Assembly: GCA_014529385.2 (NCBI GenBank)
Contig: CM043966.1
Location: 85,900,087-85,964,086 of the forward strand
DNA from: Adiantum capillus-veneris
Taxonomy: Eukaryota > Streptophyta > Polypodiopsida > Polypodiales > Pteridaceae
Length of the DNA stretch: 64,000 bases
Direction of reading: 5' to 3'
The stretch's first letter is position 1; each line of letters begins with the position of its first letter. Both the position numbers and the translations under genes were made by a program. Below the pieces are notes generated by a model. It saw only the letters and a program-made list of their open reading frames with translations, was not told where the DNA came from and did no database searches. This document shows positions 22,441 to 34,868 of the stretch, piece by piece.

Positions 22441-22871
22441 GACTATCTAACACGGGCATTGAGGGGGTGGGATCTATGGTGGGATGAAGGAGAGCTGTAG
22501 ATCGTGGCAAAGTAATCTCGGGCGCGGCAAAGTAATCTCGGGTACCCGAGATTACAAAAACTCTCGGGTACGCACCCGAGATTACTTCGCGGCCGACCCT
22601 TGAACCCTTGACCTCACCTTTGCGACTCCCATGTCCTATCCATGAGCACCCGCGGGTTTTTTGTGATGGTATGGACCCGAGATTACTCTTATACCAAATG
22701 TGACAAAAAATAATGGCGGGTACAAAAAGTAATCTCGGGTACCATACCATCACAAAAAACCCGCGGGTGCCCGAGATTACTTTTTGTATCCGAGATTACT
22801 TTTTGCGATGCCGACAAGATCTACGGCGCTCGATGCTCTCTCCCATGCCCCCATGCCCGTGTCATATAGTC
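22441..22871. mobile_element. Foldback (MITE-like) element with nested inverted repeats
   Basis: The ends are inverted repeats: 22441-22459 (GACTATCTAACACGGGCAT) and 22853-22871, 17 of 19 positions paired. Inside, 22646-22686 and 22729-22770 form a ~41-bp inverted repeat with a single one-base indel around a ~42-base loop, and 22532-22555 is a perfect 24-bp palindrome. The core GTAATCTCGG or its complement occurs about eight times. There is no coding capacity. No clean target-site duplication was found; GTGAG occurs near both ends but is not flush. It lies about 290 bases upstream of the E2 start codon. Confidence 0.7.
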
Positions 22872-23045
22872 GTGAGGGTCTGTGAGCGCTTTCGGGTCAC
22901 TTGGTCGCATTCGAACTCGGGTGGAGGGCACGTTTGGAGAGGGATGCTTTTGGGCAGGCGTTTTGTTTCATAAGGCGGGTTTTGTAACGTCGGTGCATAA
23001 GAAGCTCATTAAGAGAGGCTTTCAAGTTTCCATCTTCTGAGAGTG

Positions 23046-23046
23046 A

Positions 23047-23074
<28 letters not shown>
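23046..23074 (+). repeat. (GA)n tract in the E2 5' leader
   Basis: About 29 bases of GA repeat end roughly 85 bases before the E2 ATG. GA/CT tracts are common in plant 5' leaders and core promoters. No TATA box was seen nearby. Confidence 0.8.
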
Positions 23075-23077
<3 letters not shown>

Positions 23078-23091
23078 GGGAGTTAACATAA

Positions 23092-24203
<1,112 letters not shown>

Positions 24204-24621
24204 TTTGAGTGTGTGGAAGAAAAGCATAATAGCAAGTGTGCTGAACAAAGTAATTTGTGCATTTGGGTATTGCTTGCTTGTGATTTTGTCGGTGGTACAT
24301 GCTGATCTTTTGTATCTCCGCATAGAGTTGTTTTCTTACTTGTATAGCCTACATGGGTTTACGGCTTGCCTTACAAGAAAAATCTAAGGCATCAGGCTGG
24401 TTCTTCAAATATGTGAATGAGTTTTGTGTGAATAAGTTTTAAGAGTCCTTGCTATTTGTCATGCCTTAATACGCGGTACACCTAAAATAGTATTCTTCAA
24501 GGAATATTGCAGTATTCTTGCAAAGCACTGTCAATCGAATAGTTTATGTGTGTTAGAGATGTTGGCGGGTCATCAAGTAGAACGTCTTTTTGTAAATCAT
24601 CATTAATCTACCACAACACAG

Positions 24622-24623
<2 letters not shown>
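24204..24623 (+). other. 3' flank of the E2 gene
   Basis: Contains the presumed 3' UTR. No canonical AATAAA was identified with confidence, and no other gene is seen. Confidence 0.5.
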
Positions 24624-24672
<49 letters not shown>

Positions 24673-24710
24673 TTATAGATTGGTGTACTGTGATGTACAC
24701 CAATCTATAA

Positions 24711-24754
<44 letters not shown>
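24624..24754. repeat. Long perfect hairpin: (GA)n - 18-bp arm - 6-base loop - arm - (CT)n
   Basis: The arms 24671-24688 (GTTTATAGATTGGTGTAC) and 24695-24712 are perfectly complementary around the loop TGTGAT. They are extended outward by a GA tract (24624-24670) and a CT tract (24713-24754), giving a stem of about 60 bp. Possible origins are a MITE core flanked by expanded microsatellites or a small-RNA-producing locus; the sequence does not decide. Confidence 0.9.
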
Positions 24755-24763
<9 letters not shown>

Positions 24764-25366
24764 CAACTCCTTATTTTTATGAACTACCACCAACTGACCT
24801 GATCTTCACACATACCACACCTTCATTGTAACTTATGTGGGAGAAGTGAGTTTAGAATGGCTGGAAGATTTTGAGAGTACTCGACTTCGCAAGAGAAGCT
24901 TTTTGACATAGGCAATGCACTAGGTTGCTATCCCAATGCAAGTGGCTACACGAGGAACGGCTATAGGGGATGCATCATAGCGGCTAAGATGCGAACTTTT
25001 TGTGAAATGCATCCCTTCCCTAAGGGGTTGGTTGGTGATGGTGCTTTATTGAAAAAGAGCACTTTTGCTATTCTAATGGGAACAAGAGCTTAAGAAAATA
25101 GCTTAAGAAAATAGCTTAAAGAAACTTTCTTGCAACCTTCACTGGTGTAACCCTCTCTAATATGCGTTGGTGATGTGCTTTTTATGGCTATAACTCCTTG
25201 ATGTGGGCTACTAAAAGGTTACCAGCTTCACTTTGAGGATGGTGATGGCTAGACTTTATCACCAAGCAGGCCTCGGAGCAGAAGGTTCATCTTGGAGCAT
25301 TAGTTGCACCACCAATGAAGATTGCGATTGACAACCAACAAGCATTCGGGAAAAATTGTGCAAAAA
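24755..25366. other. No recognisable gene
   Basis: No coding motif was seen. A short GTGTGTGTG tail of the hairpin and an imperfect AAGAAAATAGCTT duplication near 25093 are present. Confidence 0.45.
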
Positions 25367-25479
25367 AATGTGATGCGTGTGACTATACCGGGTACCTAAC
25401 CTATGTCAAATGGGAATGCCATTGGTGCCAAAAGAAAAGAAAATCTAAGAAAACTATCCCAATATGATGTACCCCAAAG

Positions 25480-25531
<52 letters not shown>

Positions 25532-25851
25532 AGTGCAACTTTCTATCTATCTATAATGTGATGCATGTGACTATAGAGGGTACATAACCTATGTCAAATG
25601 GGAATGCCATTGGTGCCAAAAGAAAATCTAAGAAAACTATGAAAACTATCCCAATATGATGTACCCCAAGAGAAACTCCAAAGAGTTCTGTGTGTGTGTG
25701 TGTGCATGCGCGCGCAACTTCCTATCTATCTATAATGTGATGCGTGTGACTATAGAGGGTACCTAACCTATGTATGGGAATGCCATTGGTGCCAAAAGAA
25801 AATCTAAGAAAGCTATGCCAATATGATGTACCCCACGAGAAACCCCAAAGA

Positions 25852-25909
<58 letters not shown>

Positions 25910-25925
25910 CCTATCTATTTATCTA
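25367..25925. repeat. Three tandem ~180-188-bp units ending in microsatellites
   Basis: Units begin AATGTGATG at 25367, 25555 and 25734. Each carries GGGAATGCCATTGGTGCC and CCAATATGATGTACCCCA, then a microsatellite: CT (25481-25528), GT/GC (25689-25714) and CT (25855-25906). A CTATCTATCTATAATGTG junction separates units 1-2 and 2-3. The body is conserved while the microsatellite motif differs. Confidence 0.9.
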
Positions 25926-26449
25926 CACTATTATAAAAGCTTGACATAAGCAAGCAGCCCAAGAATATCAAAGGCTAAAAAGAGTTTCACATGCAGCAAA
26001 GCAGGAGCGATTTGTATAGATCTTGACTACCTAAAAACACACAATTTATGCAAATAGCATTGCATATCAACATAGTTTTTCTCTTTTGAGAGACAAACCT
26101 TAGTGCACACAAAATAAATCAACCAAAACACGTTGGAAAGTCATTATATCCGATCCCACAAAAGAGTACTTTTTGTGTGTATATATGGGAAGGAGATGAG
26201 AAGAGTTAATGGTTAAACCATGTATAACTAGTCTTGCTTGGTGGGCCTTTCTATATAGCATCTATAGAATATAAAAGGACATGCAAATTGACATTTACTG
26301 AAGGGAACAAGAGAATGACTAATTTGGCAAGGGAAGCACTGCGTGAAAGGGATATACATTTGAAAAATTCTATAATGTTTATGGGGGGAGACAAAGTTAA
26401 GTGCATCAATTATTAGAGATTATAGGGATGGTTATAATTGAGATTATTT
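25926..26449. other. No recognisable gene
   Basis: AT-rich sequence without coding motifs. Confidence 0.4.
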
Positions 26450-27420
26450 CCAAGCGAGGTTGTACTACTATGTCTACTAATGAATGTTTTTCCAGTATAC
26501 GTGTTACCTATAAATTCTCGCAAACGGAAAGTATTTCAAAAGGAAAATTTTCATCGAATGGTTGGTAGCGTAGAACGTCGGCTCGTATTTTTGAAGGTGG
26601 ATGTCGGGTGTATTTTGTCTTTCTTCTTTTGTAGTTATTTGTGTTTTACCTTTCTTATTTTGTAGTTATTCCTAGTACAATGAATGAGAATAGTGATACA
26701 TGCAACTTCACCTTTTGTGTTGTGTGTTATGGCATAGTTGCACCGTTTTCCACACTGATTGTCAAGTCGATGTTTTTAGTGATTATGCAGTGCACGCCAA
26801 TTGTGATCGAACCAAGCTCATTGAAATCAGGGTCTAGGAGCCACTACTAAAGGACATTTATGTTACCCGCATTTGTCTTCATTTCAACTTTTGTAATGTT
26901 AGTTTGATTGTACAACTTATTCAAGGCAAGGTTCTTGTAGTGTTGGACATCTGATCCGTGAGTGCATATTATCGTAGCAGAGTTGATGATGTAGTCATTC
27001 ACATGCACTTCATCTATAAAACATGCACCCTAGGTAAATTGATCTCAAATACGGTTGGTTTTCTTTCACGAACAATGGTCAAGAACTCAAGAAATTTAGG
27101 GTCCGTTGCATGTCTTACAAAGCATGAAATCTTGTACAAAGTTGCAAGTAGCCAGTAAACCGAGCTTGTGATATGGCATGTGTTACAAAGCTCTCTTACG
27201 TGACTACAAACTGGTGATAACTGGGCAAGATCACCGAGCAAGAGAATAAGTTTTTTGTTGAAGGAATCTGCCAATGTACTTCTTGTTACATTGCCATTTT
27301 GTCTTACGATAAGGTCAAAAGTCGTTTGGGTTAACATGGATATATCTTCTATAATTATATTATCTGCCTCTTTAATGTCCAAATATTTCTCATCAGTCTC
27401 ATGAATACAGAGGGGATACT
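26450..27420 (-). pseudogene. PIF1-like DNA helicase relic (possibly Helitron-derived)
   Basis: Minus strand. The best piece (27014-27411) contains IIIEDISML, a Walker B-like motif, and LILLLGDLAQLSPV, matching the GDxxQLPPV motif of PIF1 helicases, preceded by LCIHET, which resembles the segment before Walker B. A second piece at about 26735-26850 reads ITIGVHCIITKNIDLTISVENG, matching the C-terminal motif with RNxD and NG in PIF1 proteins. Stops and frame changes separate the pieces, and no Walker A was found. PIF1 domains occur in host helicases and in Helitron transposons; no Rep domain or Helitron ends were identified. Confidence 0.7.
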
Positions 27421-28572
27421 ATTGATTTGTGGTTGGTATCTTGAACTGGTAATGATTGTAGATGCAATGCTGCTAAGTCTTGTTGTTGCCGCTCCAATGG
27501 CAAAGCGCCCAACAATAATATAGAAGTGAGGATGGTAGGAGTGTCTATTTTATTTGTATATCGACCTCGTTTATTGCTATAGTGCATTAGGGTCATATTT
27601 CTAGATTGTGAGCAAAGATATCATATTGCATGCTCCAATCTTTATACAATGCGGTAATTCCAAACCATGATCTAGCATATGGACGATAAGCTAGTTTCAA
27701 GTTGGTTGTAGTTTTCTTCCTAGCTTATTGACGCTTGGACTGTAATCTTCCAGGTCTTGAGAGAACATCATACTGATACCTAGTACGGGAGAAATGAGGA
27801 CATATATAATATGGCATTAATTATTTAGACACCTAGTATGGTATCAATTTTTAGAGCTAAAGTAAAGACGCACAAGGTGAATTCACTATTGCGATACACC
27901 ATATGCATTCACTACTTGTGTATTCACTAGTGTAATACATCACATGCATTTGCTAGCAACCATCTGCAAAGAGTTTCATTTGTAACTAACATGTGTAAAT
28001 TTTGATCAACATCGAGTGTATAGTTCTGAAAACAAGATCCAAACAAACCGAAGCAAAGGAAGTAATGCGGAAAGTCTAAAACAAGCAAATAGATAAAGCA
28101 TGAATAACCTGCAACAATAAATGAGGTGCTTTACTGACTTGCAATGTTGTACTGATTCTTTTTTATTGTCCAATCTATAGGCCGATATTTGAGTCAACCT
28201 ACAAGAAAGCAATGTGAATAGTTAAACATATTATCTTGCAATGAAACGTCACAGACTGAAAGCGCAAAGTATATAGTGCACGTCATACAGAGGTGCCATA
28301 CAAAAGTATGGTGGAGAGCTGGCAGTGTAGTCTCTCCAAAAATTATAAGAAACGGAATCCGTGCCCTGTCCTGTAGCGTTTATGTGTTGCACCAAGCAAA
28401 CGCATGCGCATGGAAAATTGGATGCAGATAAAGGACCTTGCAGTGTTGTCGAGCTGGAGTCATGCTTGTGCAATTGGAACTTTGCAGTGTTGTGAATATA
28501 TGTCCTCCCTGCCATACACAAAACACACAGATGTAACTTTATGTTTTATGTCCTCTGATCAATATTATCCCC

Positions 28573-28604
<32 letters not shown>

Positions 28605-31600
28605 TGTGTGTGTGTTGTAAGCAGTTTTGAATCCCATACTACCTTGCATTCAGCTGCCTACTAGGCATTGTAGCAAGCTATGACCAAATAGAACTTGTAA
28701 ATGCCCCATGTTATACTTCTCAACACGTCAACCTGTGATTGAACGCAACACAACGTCAAATTTGTCAGTCCGTTTGATGTATGTTATTTTCAAGGGGTTT
28801 TAGTCAAGGTCTCAATCAAGTAGCAATTCTCTTCAACATCGCCCGAAGGTAAGGATGTAATGAGTGTGTTTTTGTGGCCATAGAGGCGTATACGTCTCAA
28901 GCTTGTCACCAACAACAGCTGTAAAAGATCTATTGATGCCTTTGACAATGATCTCACTTTTAAGAGCAATTTAATATGTTTGTTTTCTGCATTGAGCGTC
29001 CACTTCTGAACGTCCGCGAGTCCCATGCTTTGAGCAGTAATGAGAAAAATAAACTCTAAAGATCCATGGATTTTGGGCCTCCAATAACCACTTTCTGCGT
29101 GCAAGAGGCGCAACAACCAACTATTAGAAACTAATATCTCTAGTGAAAATATGCAACTTGAAGGTTTTCGAGGTGCGCTCCCTACAAAAGATGCATAAGC
29201 CAGTGCTTACAACAAAGGTACTAGTTCAGTTAATGATGCAATTGAGGTGGCAACATGAAGCCTACAAGAAATCTAGCCCTTTTTTACATACAACCAGATT
29301 CCATATGTTTAGTCCAATTGATGTCGCCCTGGTAGCTATCCAATCTGCAGCACCCCAGCCAAGCTCTCTGTCCAGACAACCCTCCTTGATTTTTTGTTGA
29401 TATAATGGATCTTATGTGCTAAGCCAATAAGAGATGCAAAGAAAGTTGGCTCATCTCTAGGAGAAAATCAAGATAAGATGCAGCATCATGAGGAACGTAT
29501 TTGCACAAGCGGGTGCTTGGCACCCAACATATATGATATATTGAGTGTATAAGTAAGTAAAATAATTTTTGAATCTTGAGGTTGCAAAATGCATTCGACA
29601 ATAGATCAAAAACTTTGTCCTCTTGACGCTAAAATTGGTTCCGCACTCATGCAATATATTAACAGCAGCATGCCTTGCACTATGGAATGTTAAGTCATTG
29701 TTGGCAATAATTGCACTCTGCTTGTTCGGCATACTATAGCTGCTATATGGAGTTTGTACCTCAACCACCTGCTGCACAAAAGACCTTTGAGAAGATGTGA
29801 ATAGATTTTAACTGCCCGCCATGGAGTAGCTAATTTCCTTCAAGGGAAAATGAGGGTTTGTGTTGGCTACAATACCAAACTGATGTCTTCCATCTGCAAC
29901 CATCTGAACTTGATCCGATAGCTGCTGTGTACATAGACCTTTGCTCATAGGATTCACCACCAAATCATGGTTATTGGCAAGAAGGGAGCTCCAAAGCAGT
30001 TATAAAAATTGGGCGTTCAAATCCACACCACCACCATTCCATGCTCCGTATGCAGCTACTGAAGAGCAACGTTGCAAAATACTGTTCTTGCTAATCTCAA
30101 CTGCACCCACGTTGGCTGCCCCCTGCATGCGGTTTAGCAAGAGAAGCTCTTTATAGGCCGCAGTATTGGCCATATTGTATGTAAAGTTTTTGCTATCCCA
30201 CCCAGTTGTTGAATGGCCATCAATGAACTACTGCTGGAGGCTAATAGGTGGTGACATATTGGTATGTTGTCTCCAGAAATGCCATTTCTCTGCAGTCTAT
30301 GTTCATCGGCTTCTCCAACATCAAATCTCTTTGTGTGAAAAAAAGAATTAGCTTTTTCTTCTGTTCTTTGACTATTCTTTTGATCTTGGTCGGCAGTGTA
30401 GACACCTACATGATTGACTACTTGACCTTCGCTGCAATGCTGTTGCATCTCCTTAGAGCTACACATTAACCAACTCCTACGGACACCATATTTTGCGTTG
30501 AATTGGTAATTAGAGACGTTTCTATTTGTCTACAAATTTTTCCGAAATGCTTGCCTCGTAAAATTTTCAGATAGGATATTCACAGAGTTGGACGAGGAGT
30601 GTGACTGAAGCCAATGGCTCATCAAACCATGACTTGTACTAGTGGTTCCCCAATGCCTTTCCCTCGACATTGAGATGTCTGCCACTAATCCCCTCACACT
30701 CTCTGCTAAAAGTGTAAGCAGCAAGCACTAAAGCTGCTGGCTTAATTACTTGAGGATAACCATAATAAGCTTTGGTGTGATCAATCCTGCTAAGTTTTTC
30801 TGCAGTCATGTCCTCTTTGACGTTTACTCTTTCCATTTCCTCGGCCTCTGCCATCTACATCGCCAACAACATGATAGCATCAGTAGAAAAAGATGTTCAC
30901 TGGGCCTGCAAAGGCAATGAGTTTTGGTGACTCGACTCCAGATTAGGCCAATTGATTATCGATTGAAATCTAATATCTTCTGTTTCAGTAGCACTAGAAC
31001 AGACCTCTGCCATGGGTTAATCGCACGGAATATCTGATCTTTGAGAGTGCTCATCACGTCGCCAAGCATCAGAAGTACCTTCCAGCTTGATAATCTACGA
31101 AATATAACCAGGATTTGAAAGGTCTCTGGTACTCCTTTCCAATTGTGCCCATCTTGCTACTGCATGGGCAAACATCACAGAAAAGAATTGGTGTGAATCT
31201 TGAGAATTAGGCATGGGGACCTGCTGCATATCATTTCCATGAACATTGAAGGATGACAGAGGGCACAAGGTTGTTGAATTTGCATGAGATATACTTGGAG
31301 CGGTATAATGCTGGCCATAACTAGTTGCACCTGTAGAAACAAGCTGAGTAAGGTAGTTGAAGCTGGACATACTGTTTAACTGGCCACTAGGTCTTGTTGC
31401 ACACAAAGCTGCTATGATCGCTACGTGGGGAAGGCACTGGTATGCTTATAATTAGGTATTGAGGCTTCACTGCAAAAGAAGGCCAATTCCAATATGTCGA
31501 TGGGGCAAACAATGACATTGTCGACCTTGTATTGTTGGAATGAATAGGGAGGAACTTGGCCTACAGACTCTATATATGTTACTAAAGAATGCTCTCGTAA

Positions 31601-31728
31601 TGTCGAGACGATGTAGGATTTTCTTCATGGCTCTTCACTTTCATGTGAAAGGTAGGTTCCGCATTTGATGGTTCCATTAAAGCTCATGCGCGAGCAAAAC
31701 CATCATCACCTACTAGTGTCATAGCCTA

Positions 31729-31761
<33 letters not shown>

Positions 31762-31960
31762 TGTGTCTCTCTTGCAAAGAGTGGACAGAGACAAACCTGC
31801 ATACAAAGCTTTGAGCTGCTTCTGAGAAACCTACAAACTGCTTGTGGAGAAGATCGAATTGCTTTGAGAGCAATTGAGCAACGTAGAGTGATTTTTTCAC
31901 ATGGTAGCTTTCACATGGAGTTTTTTTTATTTAGAGCTTTTCATGGTAGCGATGTTTTTT
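27421..31960. other. No recognisable gene; scattered minus-strand open stretches
   Basis: Several minus-strand stretches have protein-like composition, for example 30134-30466, 30639-30854 and 31095-31406 (serine/glutamine/histidine-rich), with stops and frame changes between them. I cannot assign a family. They could be exons of a decayed gene or fragments carried by a transposon. Microsatellites: (GT)n at about 28573-28615 and (CT)n(GT)n at about 31729-31766. Confidence 0.4.
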
Positions 31961-32059
31961 TTTAAAATTTAAATTCAATGCCACATGGTGGATTCTGTCT
32001 TCAGATATTGGAAAAAGAGCCTTGGGCTCACCAAGTAAAGAGTTAGTCAAGTGGGGCGG

Positions 32060-32800
32060 CCGTTGGCTCTTAAAGGCCAATGTGACCGTAAGTGGGTGCG
32101 TTCATCTTACACCTATTAACTCAATCTATTGTGCAGGTCGCTTAGTAGCTAGTAGGATGTTTGTAAGAGCATCCACTAGGTTATCATCAGTGTGGACCTT
32201 GATAAACTCCAACCGCTTATCCATCAACGCATCTCAAATGAGATGATACCTCACCTTATGTTTTGACTTGGAGTGAAACAAGGGATTTATTACCAAAGCG
32301 ATGGCACTCTGACTATCACAATGCAAAACTGGAACGTATTGAATGTTTAAGTCTTCCACTAGATGTACCAACCATATAGATTTTTTGCTAGCATTTGATG
32401 CTACAACATATTCAACCTCCGTAGTAGTAGAAGAAGATGTACAATTTTGGAGAGATGGCCTCTAAGAAATGACTCCCCTTGCTACTATCTTTGTAGCCCG
32501 CATAATCAGCATCCGTGTAACCAACAACAGATGCATCATTATTACCGAAGTGTAAGCACTTGCTCGTTGTACGCGTCAAGTACATGAGGATATGTTTCAT
32601 TGTTATCCAATGCTTCTTGCAAGGATCAACCCTATACTACGACTAACCACTCCCACTACAAATGCGATGTCTTGCCTCATAGCTACCATAACATATGTGA
32701 GACTGTTGACAATTGAAGAATATGGAACACTTTCTATTTTTCCTTTCTCAACATCTAGCTTAGGAGAATCTTCATGTCGCACGAATGCTTGAGAGAGTCA
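32060..32800 (-). pseudogene. Copia RNase H-end relic
   Basis: Minus strand. It reads in order a remnant of the VPY...LTY segment, a DIAF-like motif, MYLTRTTSKCLHFGNNDASVVGYTDADYAG-like sequence (around 32500-32600), and a tail resembling the YHLI...IKVHTDDN segment near 32120-32280. This corresponds to the C-terminal RT/RNase H region of Copia pol, parallel to 17000-17650 of the near-intact element. Several stops and frameshifts are present. No LTR was recognised on either side. Confidence 0.8.
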
Positions 32801-32819
32801 ATCTACTTGAGTTTCCTAC

Positions 32820-34868
32820 AAGAAAGTGCTAGAACATTCTAGAAGAATGGCGTGGAAGATTCTAATTTAAGATTGAGAAAAGTTCTAGAAGATAGCTTAC
32901 ATCACCACTCATATCATCACCTATATCATTGCATGTATCATCATCATCACTTAAAAGTTCTTGAAGAATCTAAAAGGTTCTAGAAGCTTGAAGAAGAATC
33001 TGGAAGGCCATAGAAAGTTCTAGAAGCTTGGAAGGTTCTTAACCTCTTTAAGCTCGAGGAAGAACCTAGAAGATTCTTAACCTGCTTAAACTTGAGGATG
33101 AATGTAGAAGGTTCTTAAACTCCTTAAGCTTGAGGAAGAACCTAGAAGGTTCTTAACCTCCTTAATATTTAGTATAAATAGAAGTCTTGGGCTATGAGCC
33201 CCTCAATCTTCTCAACACCAGTTGTGAGGCACCTGCAAGGTAAGTCCTCTTCCATTTCTTGTCTTGTTCTTGTATTTGAGTCTTGTTCTTGTAGTCAAAA
33301 ATTGCATTGTAAGTCAAGCTTTGTAGTCCAAGTTTTGTAATCAACTATTAAGTCTTGTAATCAAGATTAAGTATTGAAATCAAGTTTCAAGCTTTTCTAT
33401 ATTGTGAGCACCTCCTCTTGATCTCTTCTAGCTTGAGACACGCTCATAATAGTTTCTCAACATCAGTTATGAGGCTCTTGCGAGGTAAGTCCTCATCTAG
33501 TTCTTGTCTTGTTATCGAATCTTGTTCTTGTAATCAAGTATGGTCTTGTAAGTCAAGCTTTGTGATCCAAGTTTTGTAATCAAGTTCTCTTAACCAAGTA
33601 TTAAGAAGAATGCTTTGGAAGATTCTAAAAGATTGAGAAAAGCTTGAGAAGATTCTACAAGATAGCTTACATCATCTCTTATATCATCATCACCACCAGA
33701 AGTCCTAGAAGAATCCAGAAGGTTCTAGAATCTTGAAGAAGAATCTAGAAGGCCCTAGAAAGTTCTAGAAGTCTGGAAGGTTCTTAACCTCCTGAAGCTT
33801 GAGGAAGAACCTAGAAGATTCTTAACCTCCTTAAACTTGAGAAAGAACCTAGAAGGTTCTTACCCTCCTTAAGCTTGAGGAAGAATCTTAGTTAGTATAA
33901 ATAGAAATCTTGGGATATGAGCCCTCAATCTTCTCAATACCAGCTGTGAGGCTCCTACAAGGTAAGTCCTCTTCTAGTTCTTGTCTTCTTGTATTCGAGT
34001 CTTGTTTGTAGTCAAGCCTTGCAATGTAAATGAAGCTATGTAATCCAAGATTTGCAATCAAGTTTGAAATATAAGTCTTTTAATCAAGATTAAGTGTTGC
34101 AATCAAGTTTCAAGCTATCAAGTTCTTTTAATCAAGTATTAAGAAGAATGCTGTGGAAGATTCTAAAAGATTGAGAAAAGTTTGAGAAGATTCTACAAGA
34201 TAGCTTACATCATCGCTTGTATCATCATCATCACTAGAAGTCCTAGAAGAATCTAGAAGGTTCTAGCATTTTGAAGAAGAATCTAGAAGGCCCTAGAAAG
34301 TTCTAGAAATTTGGAAGGTTCTTAACCTCCTTAAGCTTGAGGAAGAACCTAGAAGATTCTTAACCTCCTTAAACTTGAAGAAGAATCTAGAAGGTTCTTA
34401 ACCTCCTTAATCTTGAGGAAGAATCTTATTTAGTATAAATAGAAATCTTGGGCTACAAGCCCTCAGTCTTCTCAATACCAGTTGTGAGGCTCCTGCAAGG
34501 TAAGTCCTCTTCCAGTTCTTGTCTTGTATTCGAGTCTTGTTCTTGTAGTCAAGCCTTGCCATGTAAGTGAAGCTTTATAATCCAAGATTTGCAATCAAGT
34601 TTGAAATATTAAGTCTTGTTATCAAGATTAAGTCTTGCAATCAAATTTCAAGCTCTTGTATATTGTGAGTGCCTCCTGTCACGCTCTTCTAGGTTGAGGC
34701 ACGCTCATAACAGTTTCTCAGCACCAGTTGTGAGGCTCCAGCGAGGTAAGTCCTCTTCTAGTTCTGGTCTTGTTACCGAGTCTTGTTCTTGTAATCAAAT
34801 CTTGTCTTGTAAGTCAAGCTTTGTGATCTAAGTTTTGTAATCAAGTTCTCTTAATCAAGTATTAAGTC
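32820..34868 (+). repeat. Tandem HSE-rich / TATA / splice-donor modules
   Basis: Three full modules repeat with periods of about 720 and 540. Each has: (a) a GATTCTA...GATTGAGAAAAG...GATAGCTTACATCA start near 32850, 33610 and 34150; (b) heat-shock-element-like GAAnnTTCnnGAA arrays (33013-33025, 33758-33770 and 34296-34308 are aligned copies); (c) TATAAATA at 33173, 33896 and 34434; (d) a leader with CTCAA...CCAG.TGTGAGGC; (e) the donor-like AAG|GTAAGT at 33239, 33961 and 34499, always 65-66 bases after the TATA box. Two extra leader-donor copies without a TATA box end near 33486 and 34745. No attached coding sequence was seen. Confidence 0.8.

Noticed and set aside
24608-24793. Short frame over the GA/CT hairpin
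   Set aside because: Encodes only RE and LS dipeptide repeats from the microsatellite.
28404-28664. Plus-strand frame including the GT microsatellite
   Set aside because: The coding run of cysteine/valine comes from GT repeats; no recognisable domain.
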